Below are positions 24,701 to 32,576 of a DNA stretch of 64,000 nucleotides, piece by piece. The translations under genes were made by a program, and so were the position numbers. The notes beneath the pieces were generated by a model, which was not told where the DNA came from, did no database searches, and worked only from the letters and a program-made list of their open reading frames with translations. The stretch is from RGIG3009 sp045595845 (GTDB taxonomy: Bacteria > Bacillota > Clostridia > Oscillospirales > Acutalibacteraceae): contig JAZOBF010000043.1 in the NCBI GenBank assembly GCA_045595845.1, positions 1-64,000 on the forward strand, read 5' to 3'. Every line of letters begins with the position of its first letter. Positions within the stretch are counted from its first letter, which is position 1.

Positions 24701-25276
24701 ATGGCGGAATACGGAATGTTCAAAACAGCGTTTCGCGGATTTTGCAAAGAAGATGTTCTCGCGTATGTGGATGCGGTATTGGCAGAGCATTCGCAACGGG
24801 AATCGGCGTTGCAAGAGCAGATTGAAGACCTGCAAAAGCAACTGGCCGAGGCGACCGTGCAGCAAGAAGCCGTCCGCGAAAACGAGCGCCTGACACAAGA
24901 GGTCGAGCAACTTAAAGAACAAACCGAACTGTTGACCACACAGGTCGCCGAGGTGACGGAACAACTGGAGCAGGAACGCAAAGACGCTGCTGCCGTCACC
25001 GTGCGCGATGCCGAACTTTCCGAACAGTTGGAACAATCGCATCAGGCAATCGCCAAACTTTGGGAAGAGAAAGCCGAACTGCAAAAGCAGGTGGATGCGA
25101 CTGCAGAGCAGATGCTTAGTCTGCGCTCACTTGGTGAGGATTTTTGTCGTCGTGTAACGGAACTGTTGCCCAAAACCGCTGAATCCAAAGCAGAGCAAAC
25201 GGCCACCGTGCCTGAACCTTTGGTGGTGGACACGCCGAAAGCCGCTGTCAAGCCGATGGATAGATGGTTGTTCTAA
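24701..25276 (+). CDS. DivIVA-like coiled-coil protein
   Basis: The 191-residue protein begins with a short DivIVA-type segment (MFKTAFRGFCKEDVLAYVD) that in the family binds curved membrane, and continues as a long coiled coil (about residues 30-150) rich in Glu and Gln. A flexible tail ends in MDRWLF. DivIVA-like proteins mark poles and septa or organise division. The ATG at 24701 follows AAGGGAGTGG; the frame is open upstream but without a ribosome site. The gene is followed by the PC4-like gene and uppP on the same strand. Confidence 0.72.
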   Translation: MAEYGMFKTAFRGFCKEDVLAYVDAVLAEHSQRESALQEQIEDLQKQLAEATVQQEAVRENERLTQEVEQLKEQTELLTTQVAEVTEQLEQERKDAAAVTVRDAELSEQLEQSHQAIAKLWEEKAELQKQVDATAEQMLSLRSLGEDFCRRVTELLPKTAESKAEQTATVPEPLVVDTPKAAVKPMDRWLF

Positions 25277-25311
25277 CGCGCGCATTTTAATGAGAGAAAG
25301 GATAAACAGAC

Positions 25312-25533
25312 ATGGCAGAACTGAAGTATGATATTGTAAAAGAATTAGGCGTATTGTCCGAGTCCCCCACGGGTTGGCGCAAAGAGATTAACTTAATCAG
25401 TTGGAACGATCGCGAGCCGAAATATGACATCCGTGACTGGGCACCCGAGCGCAGCAAGATGGGCAAGGGCGTGACACTGACACCGGACGAGGTCATTTTA
25501 CTCCGCGATCTTCTGGGTGAAATTGACATCTGA
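25312..25533 (+). CDS. YdbC/PC4-type single-strand DNA-binding protein
   Basis: The 73-residue protein matches the YdbC family, related to eukaryotic PC4. It has WRKEINLISWNDREPKYDIR and DWAPERSKMGKGVTLT, where the beta-sheet binds single-stranded DNA. Family members are homodimers; a cellular role in bacteria is poorly defined. GAGAAAGGAT precedes the ATG. The stop lies 14 bases before uppP. Confidence 0.88.
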   Translation: MAELKYDIVKELGVLSESPTGWRKEINLISWNDREPKYDIRDWAPERSKMGKGVTLTPDEVILLRDLLGEIDI

Positions 25534-25547
25534 GGGAGTAACATACC

Positions 25548-26405
25548 ATGGAAATTTGGGAACTGCTCAAGGCGGTTTTACAGGGTATTGTGCAAGGTAT
25601 CACCGAATGGTTGCCGATCAGTAGCACAGGCCATTTGATTATCGTCGAGGAATTTATTCCGTTTACGCGGTCCAAAGAGTTTTTTGATTTATTTTCCGTA
25701 TTGATTCAGCTCGGTTCCATTCTGGCGGTACTGGTGTTGTATTTTCACAAACTTAACCCGTTTTCATCGAAAAAGACAGCCGAGCAAAAACGCGATACAT
25801 GGACGCTGTGGGGTAAAGTGCTGATTGCCAGTATCCCTGCCGCCATAGCGGGTTTGCTGATTGATGATTGGCTGGATTCTATGGAGGCGGAACATAAAGG
25901 TCTATTTTTGTACATCATTGCCGCGGCACTCATCGTGTATGGTATGGCGTTTATCGTGATGGAATGCATGGTCCGCAGAACCAAAGTAACCGATCTGAGT
26001 GAGGTTCGCCCCGCTTTGGCGCTGGGTATCGGTGCGTTTCAAATGTTAGCGCTCATTCCCGGGACCTCCCGTTCCGGCTCAACCATTTTGGGTGCTACCG
26101 CACTTGGTGCTTCCCGTACCGTTGCCGCTGAATTTTCGTTTTTTATGGCGATTCCGGTCATGTTCGGCGCATCGGGTCTCAAATTACTCAAAGCTGCGGC
26201 TGAGGGCGTCCTGTCATCTTTTGAATGGTTAGATTGGGCGTGTCTCGCCGTCGGATTCGTGGTATCGTTTGTGGTATCCGTATTGGTCATTCGGTTTTTG
26301 ATAGCATTTATCAAAAAACATGATTTCAAAGCCTTTGGCTGGTACCGCATCGCGCTCGGCGTTGTGTTGATTGTACTGGTCGCTACGGGATTACTTGGTG
26401 TATAA
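25548..26405 (+). CDS. uppP: Undecaprenyl-diphosphatase
   Basis: The 285-residue integral membrane enzyme recycles undecaprenyl pyrophosphate for peptidoglycan and other wall polymers; it is also called BacA and gives bacitracin tolerance. Motifs are QGITEWLPISSTGHLI near residue 16 and PGTSRSGSTI near 172. About eight membrane segments are visible. GAGGGAG precedes the ATG. A bidirectional terminator follows and separates it from comM. Confidence 0.97.
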   Translation: MEIWELLKAVLQGIVQGITEWLPISSTGHLIIVEEFIPFTRSKEFFDLFSVLIQLGSILAVLVLYFHKLNPFSSKKTAEQKRDTWTLWGKVLIASIPAAIAGLLIDDWLDSMEAEHKGLFLYIIAAALIVYGMAFIVMECMVRRTKVTDLSEVRPALALGIGAFQMLALIPGTSRSGSTILGATALGASRTVAAEFSFFMAIPVMFGASGLKLLKAAAEGVLSSFEWLDWACLAVGFVVSFVVSVLVIRFLIAFIKKHDFKAFGWYRIALGVVLIVLVATGLLGV

Positions 26406-26411
26406 CAAAAA

Positions 26412-26441
26412 AGCACTCTCATGCATGAGAGTGCTTTTTTA
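26412..26441. terminator. Bidirectional terminator between uppP and comM
   Basis: The symmetrical AGCACTCTCATG stem (12 bp, minimal loop) is flanked by A and T runs on both sides. Confidence 0.9.
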
Positions 26442-26447
26442 TGTGCG

Positions 26448-27977
26448 TTAGCGGGCTTGCCAATATTTACGGTCCAAACTGCGATATTGAATCGCCTCGG
26501 ACAGGTGTTCAATACGGAGTTTTTCACTGCCGTCCAGATCGGCAATGGTGCGTGCGACCTTGAGCAGACGGTCATATGCACGCGCGGATAATCCCAATCG
26601 CTCAAAAGCGCTTTCCATCAACGCATGAGCGTCATCTGATAAGGCACAGTGGCGGCGCAATAGGGAAGGCGTCAGTTGTGAATTGGTGCGAATACGCGTG
26701 CGGGCGTAGCGTTCCAGTTGTACACGGCGCGCCGCATTCACGCGTTCGCGGATAGAGGCGGAATTTTCAGCGGGTTCGTTGGCATTGAGATCGCTGTATC
26801 CGACAGGCGGCACCTCCACATGCAGATCGAACCGATCCAGAAGCGGGCCCGATATGCGGGACAAATAGCGTGTAACTGCATTTGGCGAGCAGGTACACTC
26901 GCGGGTGGGGTGTCCGTAATACCCACAAGGACACGGGTTCATGGCGGCAACCAGCATAAACGAACAGGGATATGTCAGCGAACCGCTCGCCCGCGAAATC
27001 GTAACATGCTGATCTTCCAAAGGTTGTCGTAACCCTTCGGTAGCCTGACGCGAAAATTCGGGTAGCTCGTCCAAAAATAAGACACCGTTATGGGCAAGTG
27101 AGACCTCTCCCGGTCGCGGCACTGCCCCACCGCCCGTCAGACCTACCACCGAGACGGTGTGATGCGGCGAACGAAATGGGCGGGAGGACAAAAGGCCGAC
27201 ATCGGCGGGTAAGGCACCGACAATAGAATGGACGGAGGTCGCCTCCAACGCTTCCTCGCGTGTCATGTCGGGCAAAATGGACGGTAAGCGCTTTGCCAGC
27301 ATGCTTTTGCCGGAGCCGGGCGGTCCCACCAACAAAATATTGTGGTTGCCGGCGGCTGCAATTTCCATAGCACGGCGTGGGACCAACTGTCCCATCACAT
27401 CGGCAAAGTCGGGTACGCGTCCGTCAGCGTGTGGATGAAATTCCGTTTTTGGTAGTTTTTCCAGCAGCTTTTCGCCCGACAGATGAGCGAGAAGCGCCTT
27501 GACATGATCCACCGCGTAAACCGTAATGCCGTCTACAACGGCACCCTCAGCGGCGTTTTCTTTGGGAATGAATACGGTGTCCAACCCTGCTTTACGGGCG
27601 GCAATGACCATCGGCAAAACGCCGTGTACGGCACGCACCTCGCCTGTCAGTGACAACTCGCCGACAAACGCCATATTATCAAGCTTCAAGGATGCCTGTT
27701 CCGTTGCGCACAGCAGGGAGAGAAACAACGGCAGATCGTAGATAGAACCCTCTTTTTTGACATCGGCGGGCGCTAAGTTGATGGTAATGTGACTGACGGG
27801 AAACGAAAACCCGCAATTTTTCATGGCGGCGCGCACGCGGTCGCGGGATTCCTTGACAGCGGGGCCGGGCATGCCTACCACATCAAATCCCGGCAGACCT
27901 TTCGCAATATCTGCCTCTACCTCGACGGCATAGCCGTCGATGCCGAGCAATCCTAAGCTGTGGACTCTTGAGAACAT
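26448..27977 (-). CDS. YifB/ComM family Mg-chelatase-like AAA+ ATPase
   Basis: The 509-residue protein has an N-terminal Lon-protease-like fold (about residues 1-170), an AAA+ core with LLVGPPGSGKSMLAKRLPS, GVLFLDELPEF and the FMLVAAMNPCPCGYYGH segment with zinc-like cysteines, and a C-terminal helical domain. ComM in Gram-negatives is a hexameric branch-migration helicase in natural transformation; the clostridial role is unproven. The ATG has a moderate GAGG site. Confidence 0.95.
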   Translation of the reverse strand: MFSRVHSLGLLGIDGYAVEVEADIAKGLPGFDVVGMPGPAVKESRDRVRAAMKNCGFSFPVSHITINLAPADVKKEGSIYDLPLFLSLLCATEQASLKLDNMAFVGELSLTGEVRAVHGVLPMVIAARKAGLDTVFIPKENAAEGAVVDGITVYAVDHVKALLAHLSGEKLLEKLPKTEFHPHADGRVPDFADVMGQLVPRRAMEIAAAGNHNILLVGPPGSGKSMLAKRLPSILPDMTREEALEATSVHSIVGALPADVGLLSSRPFRSPHHTVSVVGLTGGGAVPRPGEVSLAHNGVLFLDELPEFSRQATEGLRQPLEDQHVTISRASGSLTYPCSFMLVAAMNPCPCGYYGHPTRECTCSPNAVTRYLSRISGPLLDRFDLHVEVPPVGYSDLNANEPAENSASIRERVNAARRVQLERYARTRIRTNSQLTPSLLRRHCALSDDAHALMESAFERLGLSARAYDRLLKVARTIADLDGSEKLRIEHLSEAIQYRSLDRKYWQAR

Positions 27978-28010
27978 CGCACATGCCTCATTTCAACATC
28001 ATTTGTTACC

Positions 28011-28039
28011 AGTATACAGGAAAACCGAACAATACACAA
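28011..28039 (-). promoter_or_regulatory. Promoter of comM
   Basis: TTGTGT and TATACT are 17 bases apart on the minus strand, 34 bases before the start codon. Confidence 0.6.
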
Positions 28040-28042
28040 GAG

Positions 28043-28076
28043 AAAAAACGCACCATTTAAAAACGGTGCGTTTTTT
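28043..28076 (-). terminator. Terminator after the DUF711 gene region
   Basis: AAAAAACGCACC pairs with GGTGCGTTTTTT around a ten-base loop. It lies upstream of the 28078 stop on the map, hence just beyond the minus-strand gene end; the stop codon abuts the stem. Confidence 0.8.
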
Positions 28077-28077
28077 G

Positions 28078-29436
28078 TTAATTGCGAAGTGCTTGTAACG
28101 GGGCGGGGATACGGCCGCCACGATGAATCAGGCGAGCAGGGGAAGCGGGGTTTACCGGCATGACCGGTCCGCTGCCGAGCAGACCGCCGAAGGACAGCTC
28201 GTCACCGACTTGTTTGCCGATGGCGGGAATCACGCGGACAGCGGTTGCCTTATTGTTAATCATACCGATTGCGGCCTCGTCTGCGATAATGGCGGCAATC
28301 ACCTCTGCGGAGGTATCGCCGGGAATATTGATCATATCCAAACCGACCGAGCAAACGGCGGTCATGGCTTCCAATTTTTCAATGCGTAAACAGCCTTCGC
28401 GTGCCGCGTGAATCATGCCCGCATCTTCGGTAACGGGAATAAACGCACCCGAAAGTCCGCCGACATGAGAAGAGGCCATCACACCACCCTTTTTGACAGC
28501 ATCATTGAGCAGAGCCAGCGCCGCGGTTGTTCCGTGTGCGCCGCAACACTCGAGTCCCATTTCCTCTAAAATGTAAGCGACCGAATCGCCGACGGCGGGT
28601 GTGGGAGCGAGGGACAGATCCACAATGCCGAACGGCACACCCAAACGGCGGGACGCTTCTTTGGCAACCAGCTGTCCCATACGGGTGATTTTAAACGCGG
28701 TGCGCTTAATTAAATCTGCCACGGCGGTCAGGTCGCAGTCGCCCGCTTTGGCAAGCGCCGCGCGAACCACACCGGGGCCGGATACGCCGACATTGATAAC
28801 GCAATCCGGTTCACCGACGCCGTGAAAAGCCCCCGCCATAAACGGATTGTCCTCGGGCGCATTGCAGAATACAACCAGCTTTGCAGGGCCGATGCAATCA
28901 CGGTCAGCGGTAAGCTCCGCACTGCGGCGGACGATACGCCCCATTTCGGCAACGGCATCCATATTGATACCCGCCTTCGTGGAGCCGATGTTGACCGATG
29001 AGCAAATATGGTCGGTGGTCGCGAGTGCTTCGGGTATGCTTTCAATCAGTTCACGGTCACCCGCCGCAAACCCCTTTTGCACCAATGCCGAATATCCGCC
29101 GATGAAATTGACACCGCACGCGAGTGCCGCGCGCTCCAAGGTCTGTGCGAGTTTCAGCGGTTCTTTTTTTAAACACCCAGCCAAAATGATGGCAATGGGC
29201 GTAACCGAAATGCGTTTGTTGATGATCGGAATACCGTATTCCTTTTCAATCTGTCCGCCGACCTCGACCAGATGCTTGGCTTTGGTGGTAATTTTCTCGT
29301 AAACGCGGCGGCAGACGGTGTCAATATCGCTGTCGCAGCAGTCAAGCAGGGATATACCCATGGTAATGGTACGAATATCCAAATTTTCCTCTTGGATCAT
29401 CGTAATGGTTTCTAAAATATCACGCGCATTTAACAT
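28078..29436 (-). CDS. UPF0210/DUF711 family protein
   Basis: The 452-residue protein belongs to the PFL-like UPF0210 family, seen in MLNARDILETITMIQEENLD and IRTITMGISLLDC at the start, and TDHICSSVNIGSTKAGINMD. It is soluble, with no known reaction. It follows the small ACT-domain gene by 14 bases, the usual partner in Firmicutes, which suggests the pair senses or handles an amino-acid-like ligand. The C-terminal half is glycine-rich (GVGEPDCVINVGVSGPGV). Confidence 0.93.
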   Translation of the reverse strand: MLNARDILETITMIQEENLDIRTITMGISLLDCCDSDIDTVCRRVYEKITTKAKHLVEVGGQIEKEYGIPIINKRISVTPIAIILAGCLKKEPLKLAQTLERAALACGVNFIGGYSALVQKGFAAGDRELIESIPEALATTDHICSSVNIGSTKAGINMDAVAEMGRIVRRSAELTADRDCIGPAKLVVFCNAPEDNPFMAGAFHGVGEPDCVINVGVSGPGVVRAALAKAGDCDLTAVADLIKRTAFKITRMGQLVAKEASRRLGVPFGIVDLSLAPTPAVGDSVAYILEEMGLECCGAHGTTAALALLNDAVKKGGVMASSHVGGLSGAFIPVTEDAGMIHAAREGCLRIEKLEAMTAVCSVGLDMINIPGDTSAEVIAAIIADEAAIGMINNKATAVRVIPAIGKQVGDELSFGGLLGSGPVMPVNPASPARLIHRGGRIPAPLQALRN

Positions 29437-29450
29437 AACGATTATTCTCC

Positions 29451-29720
29451 TTAAATCCGATGCATGGAATTGAAAATATCTTCGTGCATGGCGTGAATAG
29501 ATAGTCCCATAGAATTACCCAGGTCACTCAGTTCGTCTGCAAACTGCTCAAAGGGGATATCGCTTTTTTCAATGTCTACCATCATAATCATGGCAAACAT
29601 ATCCTGCAAAATGGACTGTGTGACCTCTAACACATTGATTTGATGTTCGGCACAGATTGTGGATACATTAGCAAGAATACCCACCATATCTTTTCCGATA
29701 ACCGTAATAACTGCACGCAT
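29451..29720 (-). CDS. ACT-domain protein (UPF0237)
   Basis: The 89-residue protein is a single ACT domain (MRAVITVIGKDMVGILANVS, then INVLEVTQSILQDMFAMIMM). ACT domains bind amino acids and form dimers. GGAGAAC precedes the ATG. It is translated just ahead of the UPF0210 protein, its normal genomic partner, and probably regulates or stabilises it. Confidence 0.93.
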   Translation of the reverse strand: MRAVITVIGKDMVGILANVSTICAEHQINVLEVTQSILQDMFAMIMMVDIEKSDIPFEQFADELSDLGNSMGLSIHAMHEDIFNSMHRI

Positions 29721-29757
29721 AGTTGTTCTCCTTTAATCAGGGTATAATTTTGATACT

Positions 29758-29786
29758 ATCATACACCCTTTTCAGGGGAAAAGCAA
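29758..29786 (-). promoter_or_regulatory. Promoter of the ACT-DUF711 pair
   Basis: TTGCTT and TATGAT are 17 bases apart on the minus strand. A short CCCT/AGGG inverted repeat lies in the spacer. Confidence 0.5.
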
Positions 29787-29795
29787 ACATTATAT

Positions 29796-29823
29796 TTGCA
29801 TATGCACGAAAATATGCTACAAT
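29796..29823 (+). promoter_or_regulatory. Promoter of ispE
   Basis: TTGCAT and TACAAT are 16 bases apart, with an extended TGC before the -10. The leader to the ATG is about 100 bases. Confidence 0.55.
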
Positions 29824-29930
29824 GAGAAAAAGGATTCGGCAACTGTACAGAGGGAATTTTGCACAGTTCGCATTTCGTATTGTTGTTTAGTTGCGCGAAT
29901 TCATGTCTTTTCGGAAAGTCGAGGATTGCT

Positions 29931-30785
29931 ATGAGTGTTACGGTAAAAGCACCCGCCAAAATCAATCTTGTGTTGGATGTGGTCGGCCGTAGAGACGATG
30001 GGTATCACCTGCTTCAAACGGTGTTCCAAACGGTGGATTGGTACGATACGGTGACCGTGGATTTTGCCGACACCATCACGGTTTGTTGCGGTGGCGGTGC
30101 GCCACAGGATGCGTCAAATACAGCATACCGTGCGGCAACACTGTTTTTGGAGTATACAAAACGAAACGAGGGATACGGTATCACAATAGAAAAGCAGATC
30201 CCGATGCAAGCAGGTCTTGCGGGCGGCAGTGCCGACGCGGCGGGAACGCTTTTAGCACTCAATCGTCTGACAGGTGCCGATCTTTCGCTTGACGAGCTGT
30301 GTAAATTGGGCGCCATGATTGGTGCAGATGTACCGTTTTGTATTCGTGGCGGTACCGCCCTCGGAACCGGTACGGGAGTTGACCTGCAACCGCTTCCCGC
30401 CTTTGACAGCGGGTATTTTGTGATTGTCAAGCCAAGTGGCGGCGTATCCACCCCCGAGGCATATCGGCTGGTCGATACGAAACCCGACCTTTTTCACCCG
30501 TCTGCCCGCGCATTTTGTGAAGCGTTGCAAAACGGTGACAAAGAAGCGATGGCGGCGAGTATCGGCAACTCATTTGAAGATGCTCTTGCCTTACCCGAAT
30601 GTTTAGCGGCGCGGGATATTTTGCTTGAAAACGGTGCCGCCGCCGCGTGCATGAGTGGTAGCGGTTCGGCGGTGTTCGGATGGTTTTGGTCGCGTGATGT
30701 GGCCGATAACTGCGCCGATAACATGACGGGACACTATGCACAGGTTTGCGTATGTCGACCGTGTCAAGGCGTCAAGTTTGAATAA
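29931..30785 (+). CDS. ispE: 4-diphosphocytidyl-2-C-methyl-D-erythritol kinase
   Basis: The 284-residue GHMP kinase catalyses an ATP-dependent step of the MEP isoprenoid pathway. It shows VKAPAKINLVLDVVGRRDDGYH at the N-terminus, the GHMP motif PMQAGLAGGSADAAG, and MSGSGSAVFGWF near the end. I chose the ATG at 29931 since it begins the family N-terminus; the frame is open upstream to 29859. The ribosome site (GAGGA) is moderate. It is followed by a hairpin and spoIIR. Confidence 0.95.
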   Translation: MSVTVKAPAKINLVLDVVGRRDDGYHLLQTVFQTVDWYDTVTVDFADTITVCCGGGAPQDASNTAYRAATLFLEYTKRNEGYGITIEKQIPMQAGLAGGSADAAGTLLALNRLTGADLSLDELCKLGAMIGADVPFCIRGGTALGTGTGVDLQPLPAFDSGYFVIVKPSGGVSTPEAYRLVDTKPDLFHPSARAFCEALQNGDKEAMAASIGNSFEDALALPECLAARDILLENGAAAACMSGSGSAVFGWFWSRDVADNCADNMTGHYAQVCVCRPCQGVKFE

Positions 30786-30791
30786 ATAGCC

Positions 30792-30839
30792 AAAACCCGT
30801 CCAATCTTATGGTACAACATAAGGAAAAGGACGGGTTTT
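30792..30839 (+). terminator. Nested hairpin ending at the spoIIR start codon
   Basis: AAAACCCGTCC (30792-30802) pairs with GGACGGGTTTT (30829-30839), and inside CTTATG pairs with CATAAG. The ATG of spoIIR starts at the next base, and its purine-rich ribosome site (30821-30830) lies within the structure. It can be a terminator for ispE, a translational lock for spoIIR, or both. Confidence 0.7.
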
Positions 30840-31436
30840 ATGAAACGATGGATCAAGGCACTGTGCGGTGCTGTTTTACTGTGTATGGCAGTCTCTGTGT
30901 GCGGGTTTGCGGGCAATTGCGCCGAGGTGCGTGACAGCGTGGTGCGGTTGCACATCTTGGCGAATTCCGACAGCGAAGCCGATCAAGCACTCAAGCTCAA
31001 GGTGCGTGATGCGGTGACGGAGGCGGGTGCGGGGTTGCTTGACGGTGTTACCACGCGAGCGGACGCGGAAGCGCAACTGGAGGCGGCATTGCCGCACTTA
31101 ATCCAGACCGCACAGCAATGCGTATATGATGCGGGATACGCCTACCCGATAACGGCAGAACTCGACACCATGTATTTTTCCACCCGCACATACGACAGCG
31201 GAACATTTCCGGCAGGTCAGTACCGCACGATACGGTTTTGCATCGGTGAGGCAAAAGGGAAAAACTGGTGGTGCGTGATGTACCCGCCGCTATGCGTATC
31301 GGCGGCAACGGATAAAGCCTCGCTTGCCGATGTGGTAGATAAAGAGGCAAACGCCATTGTCAGCGATGCGCCGCGATACGCGGTACGCTTTAAGATTGTC
31401 GAATGGTTTGAAACGGTTGTGGAGTGGTTATCATAA
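30840..31436 (+). CDS. spoIIR: Stage II sporulation protein R
   Basis: The 198-residue protein has a signal peptide (residues about 1-27, LCGAVLLCMAVSVCGFAGN) and the SpoIIR domain with VVRLHILANSDSEADQALKLKVRDAV. SpoIIR is made in the forespore under sigma-F, secreted, and triggers SpoIIGA to process pro-sigma-E in the mother cell. The window also encodes the sigma-F operon. The start is embedded in a hairpin. No sigma-F promoter was found close by. Confidence 0.95.
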   Translation: MKRWIKALCGAVLLCMAVSVCGFAGNCAEVRDSVVRLHILANSDSEADQALKLKVRDAVTEAGAGLLDGVTTRADAEAQLEAALPHLIQTAQQCVYDAGYAYPITAELDTMYFSTRTYDSGTFPAGQYRTIRFCIGEAKGKNWWCVMYPPLCVSAATDKASLADVVDKEANAIVSDAPRYAVRFKIVEWFETVVEWLS

Positions 31437-31912
31437 AAAAGAACGAACAAAAAACCAATGTTATGCGCTTGCTGGATCAAGCGAAGATTCCGTATGTCTA
31501 CCATTGTTATGCGGACACCGATGCTATCAGCGGTATCGAGGTAGCGGCTGTCTTGAAACAACCGCCCGAGCGGGTGTTCAAAACATTGGTCACGGTGGCA
31601 AAATCGGGCGTACACTATGTGTTTGTCATTCCGTGTGCCATGGAACTGCAACTCAAAAAAGCCGCGACGGCGGTGGGTGAAAAAGCGATTGAAATGCTTA
31701 AATCCAAAGAGTTGTTGCCGCTCACCGGCTACATACACGGCGGGTGCTCCCCCGTTGGTATGAAAAAACCGTTTCGCACCGTGATGCACGAAACAGCAAA
31801 AACTTGCCCTACCATTTGTGTGAGTGCGGGCAAGATCGGATATCAGGTCGAGGTTGCCCCCGAAGACCTGCAAAAAGTGGTGAAATTTACCTACGCGGAT
31901 ATTGCCGAATAA
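31424..31912 (+). CDS. ybaK: Cys-tRNA(Pro)/Cys-tRNA(Cys) deacylase
   Basis: The 162-residue protein is YbaK/EbsC-like, clearing cysteine mischarged on tRNA(Pro). Evidence is KTNVMRLLDQAKIPYVYHCY at the start and GYIHGGCSPVGMKKPFRT in the middle. The GTG start overlaps the spoIIR end by 13 bases; the ATG 13 codons later would cut into the conserved beginning. The ribosome site is unclear, so the start is the least sure part. Confidence 0.92.
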   Translation: MVIIKKNEQKTNVMRLLDQAKIPYVYHCYADTDAISGIEVAAVLKQPPERVFKTLVTVAKSGVHYVFVIPCAMELQLKKAATAVGEKAIEMLKSKELLPLTGYIHGGCSPVGMKKPFRTVMHETAKTCPTICVSAGKIGYQVEVAPEDLQKVVKFTYADIAE

Positions 31913-31923
31913 GATGATATCAA

Positions 31924-31954
31924 AAGACCTGTTGTGAAAATCACAACAGGTCTT
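31924..31954. terminator. Bidirectional terminator between ybaK and an XRE regulator
   Basis: A perfect 14-bp stem (AAGACCTGTTGTGA with its complement) and an AAA loop is followed by ACTTTTTTT on the plus strand. Confidence 0.88.
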
Positions 31955-32156
31955 ACTTTTTTTCAAACTCTTTTCCGGTGATGAGGTAGTGGATGGACAC
32001 ATTAAAATATTCCGACATTCGGACAAGCAAACTCAAAGAAGGTTCGCGTTTGCCGGACTCGTAATACGAGAGGGACTCGCGCGATATATGCAGGTCGGTT
32101 GCAACCTTTAATTGATTGAGATTTCGCTGTTTGCGAATTGCCCGTAAACCAATCAT
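31953..32156 (-). CDS. Small XRE-family transcriptional regulator
   Basis: The 67-residue protein is almost all helix-turn-helix: LRAIRKQRNLNQLKVATDLHISRESLSYYESGKREP, with a C-terminal helix ending in HYLITG. I chose the ATG at 32156 because AAGGTGA lies at good spacing; an upstream in-frame TTG does not fit. Two matching inverted repeats lie just ahead of it, indicating autorepression. No target beyond itself and perhaps the neighbouring regulator is obvious. Confidence 0.88.
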   Translation of the reverse strand: MIGLRAIRKQRNLNQLKVATDLHISRESLSYYESGKREPSLSLLVRMSEYFNVSIHYLITGKEFEKK

Positions 32157-32174
32157 AAAAATCACCTTGTTTTT

Positions 32175-32217
32175 ATTGTAACTGTTTGTTACAATAAAAA
32201 TGTAACAATGTGTTACG
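32175..32217. promoter_or_regulatory. Tandem operator for the XRE regulator
   Basis: Two inverted repeats of the form GTAAC-N5-GTTAC lie 24 bp centre to centre: ATTGTAAC-TGTTT-GTTACAAT (32175-32195) and TGTAAC-AATGT-GTTACG (32201-32217). They cover the region where the promoter of the gene at 32156 should be. The spacing, slightly over two helical turns, fits cooperative dimers. Confidence 0.7.
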
Positions 32218-32270
32218 AGCAAAGGTGACTGCCCTATGCCGTTTAACCAAGCATAAGGCGTTTGCGTTTG

Positions 32271-32471
32271 CTATTTTATGTGCTTCAGAATATCGGCGAT
32301 ATCACATTGCAGAGCTGTGCAAATACGGTCCAACACATAACTGTCGTAGCGGGTGATTTTGTTTTTATAGTATTTATCAATGACAGGGTATTGGATTCCG
32401 GTTAGTTGTGACAAGCGATACCGCGTTACCCCTTGCTTGTCCATGAGCTCCTGTAATGTGAGTGTAATCAT
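32271..32471 (-). CDS. Second small XRE/Cro-type regulator
   Basis: The 66-residue protein is a minimal Cro/C1-type helix-turn-helix (LQELMDKQGVTRYRLSQLTG, then YYKNKITRYDSYVLDRIC), close to the HTH_26 family. GGGGGTGAG precedes the ATG. It is divergent from the lipoprotein gene at 32577, and their -35 boxes overlap. It ends 54 bases before the first operator of the neighbouring regulator. Confidence 0.88.
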   Translation of the reverse strand: MITLTLQELMDKQGVTRYRLSQLTGIQYPVIDKYYKNKITRYDSYVLDRICTALQCDIADILKHIK

Positions 32472-32491
32472 TTGCTCACCCCCTTTTCTAT

Positions 32492-32520
32492 ATTCTATTG
32501 AAAGTATATGCGGTTGACAA
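32492..32520 (-). promoter_or_regulatory. Promoter of the second XRE regulator
   Basis: TTGTCA and TAGAAT are 17 bases apart on the minus strand. The -35 shares five bases with the opposite-strand -35 of the lipoprotein gene. Confidence 0.65.
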
Positions 32521-32542
32521 TATGCTTATTAGTATATATATT
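32514..32542 (+). promoter_or_regulatory. Promoter of the small lipoprotein gene
   Basis: A consensus TTGACA stands 17 bases before TATATT. The -10 lies within a perfect 22-bp A/T palindrome at 32535-32556. Confidence 0.75.
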
Positions 32543-32556
32543 TATATAAATATATA
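32535..32556. repeat. Perfect 22-bp A/T palindrome over the promoter
   Basis: The sequence from 32535 to 32556 reads identically on both strands (TATATATTTATATAAATATATA). It covers the -10 and the likely start point of the lipoprotein gene, so it is an operator candidate for the divergent XRE protein. Being pure A/T, it could alternatively be a melting element. Confidence 0.6.
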
Positions 32557-32576
32557 AAGTTAGAGAGGGCAACTGT

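Noticed and set aside
30740..30840. A sigma-F promoter for spoIIR
   Set aside because: No acceptable -35/-10 pair could be found in this stretch; expression must come from further upstream or read-through.
31217..32026. A 269-codon open frame on the minus strand
   Set aside because: It crosses the ybaK-XRE terminator and is antisense to ybaK and spoIIR, both well supported.
31953..32471. The two small XRE genes as a toxin-antitoxin or prophage switch
   Set aside because: No toxin-like partner and no phage genes adjoin them; both look like stand-alone regulators.
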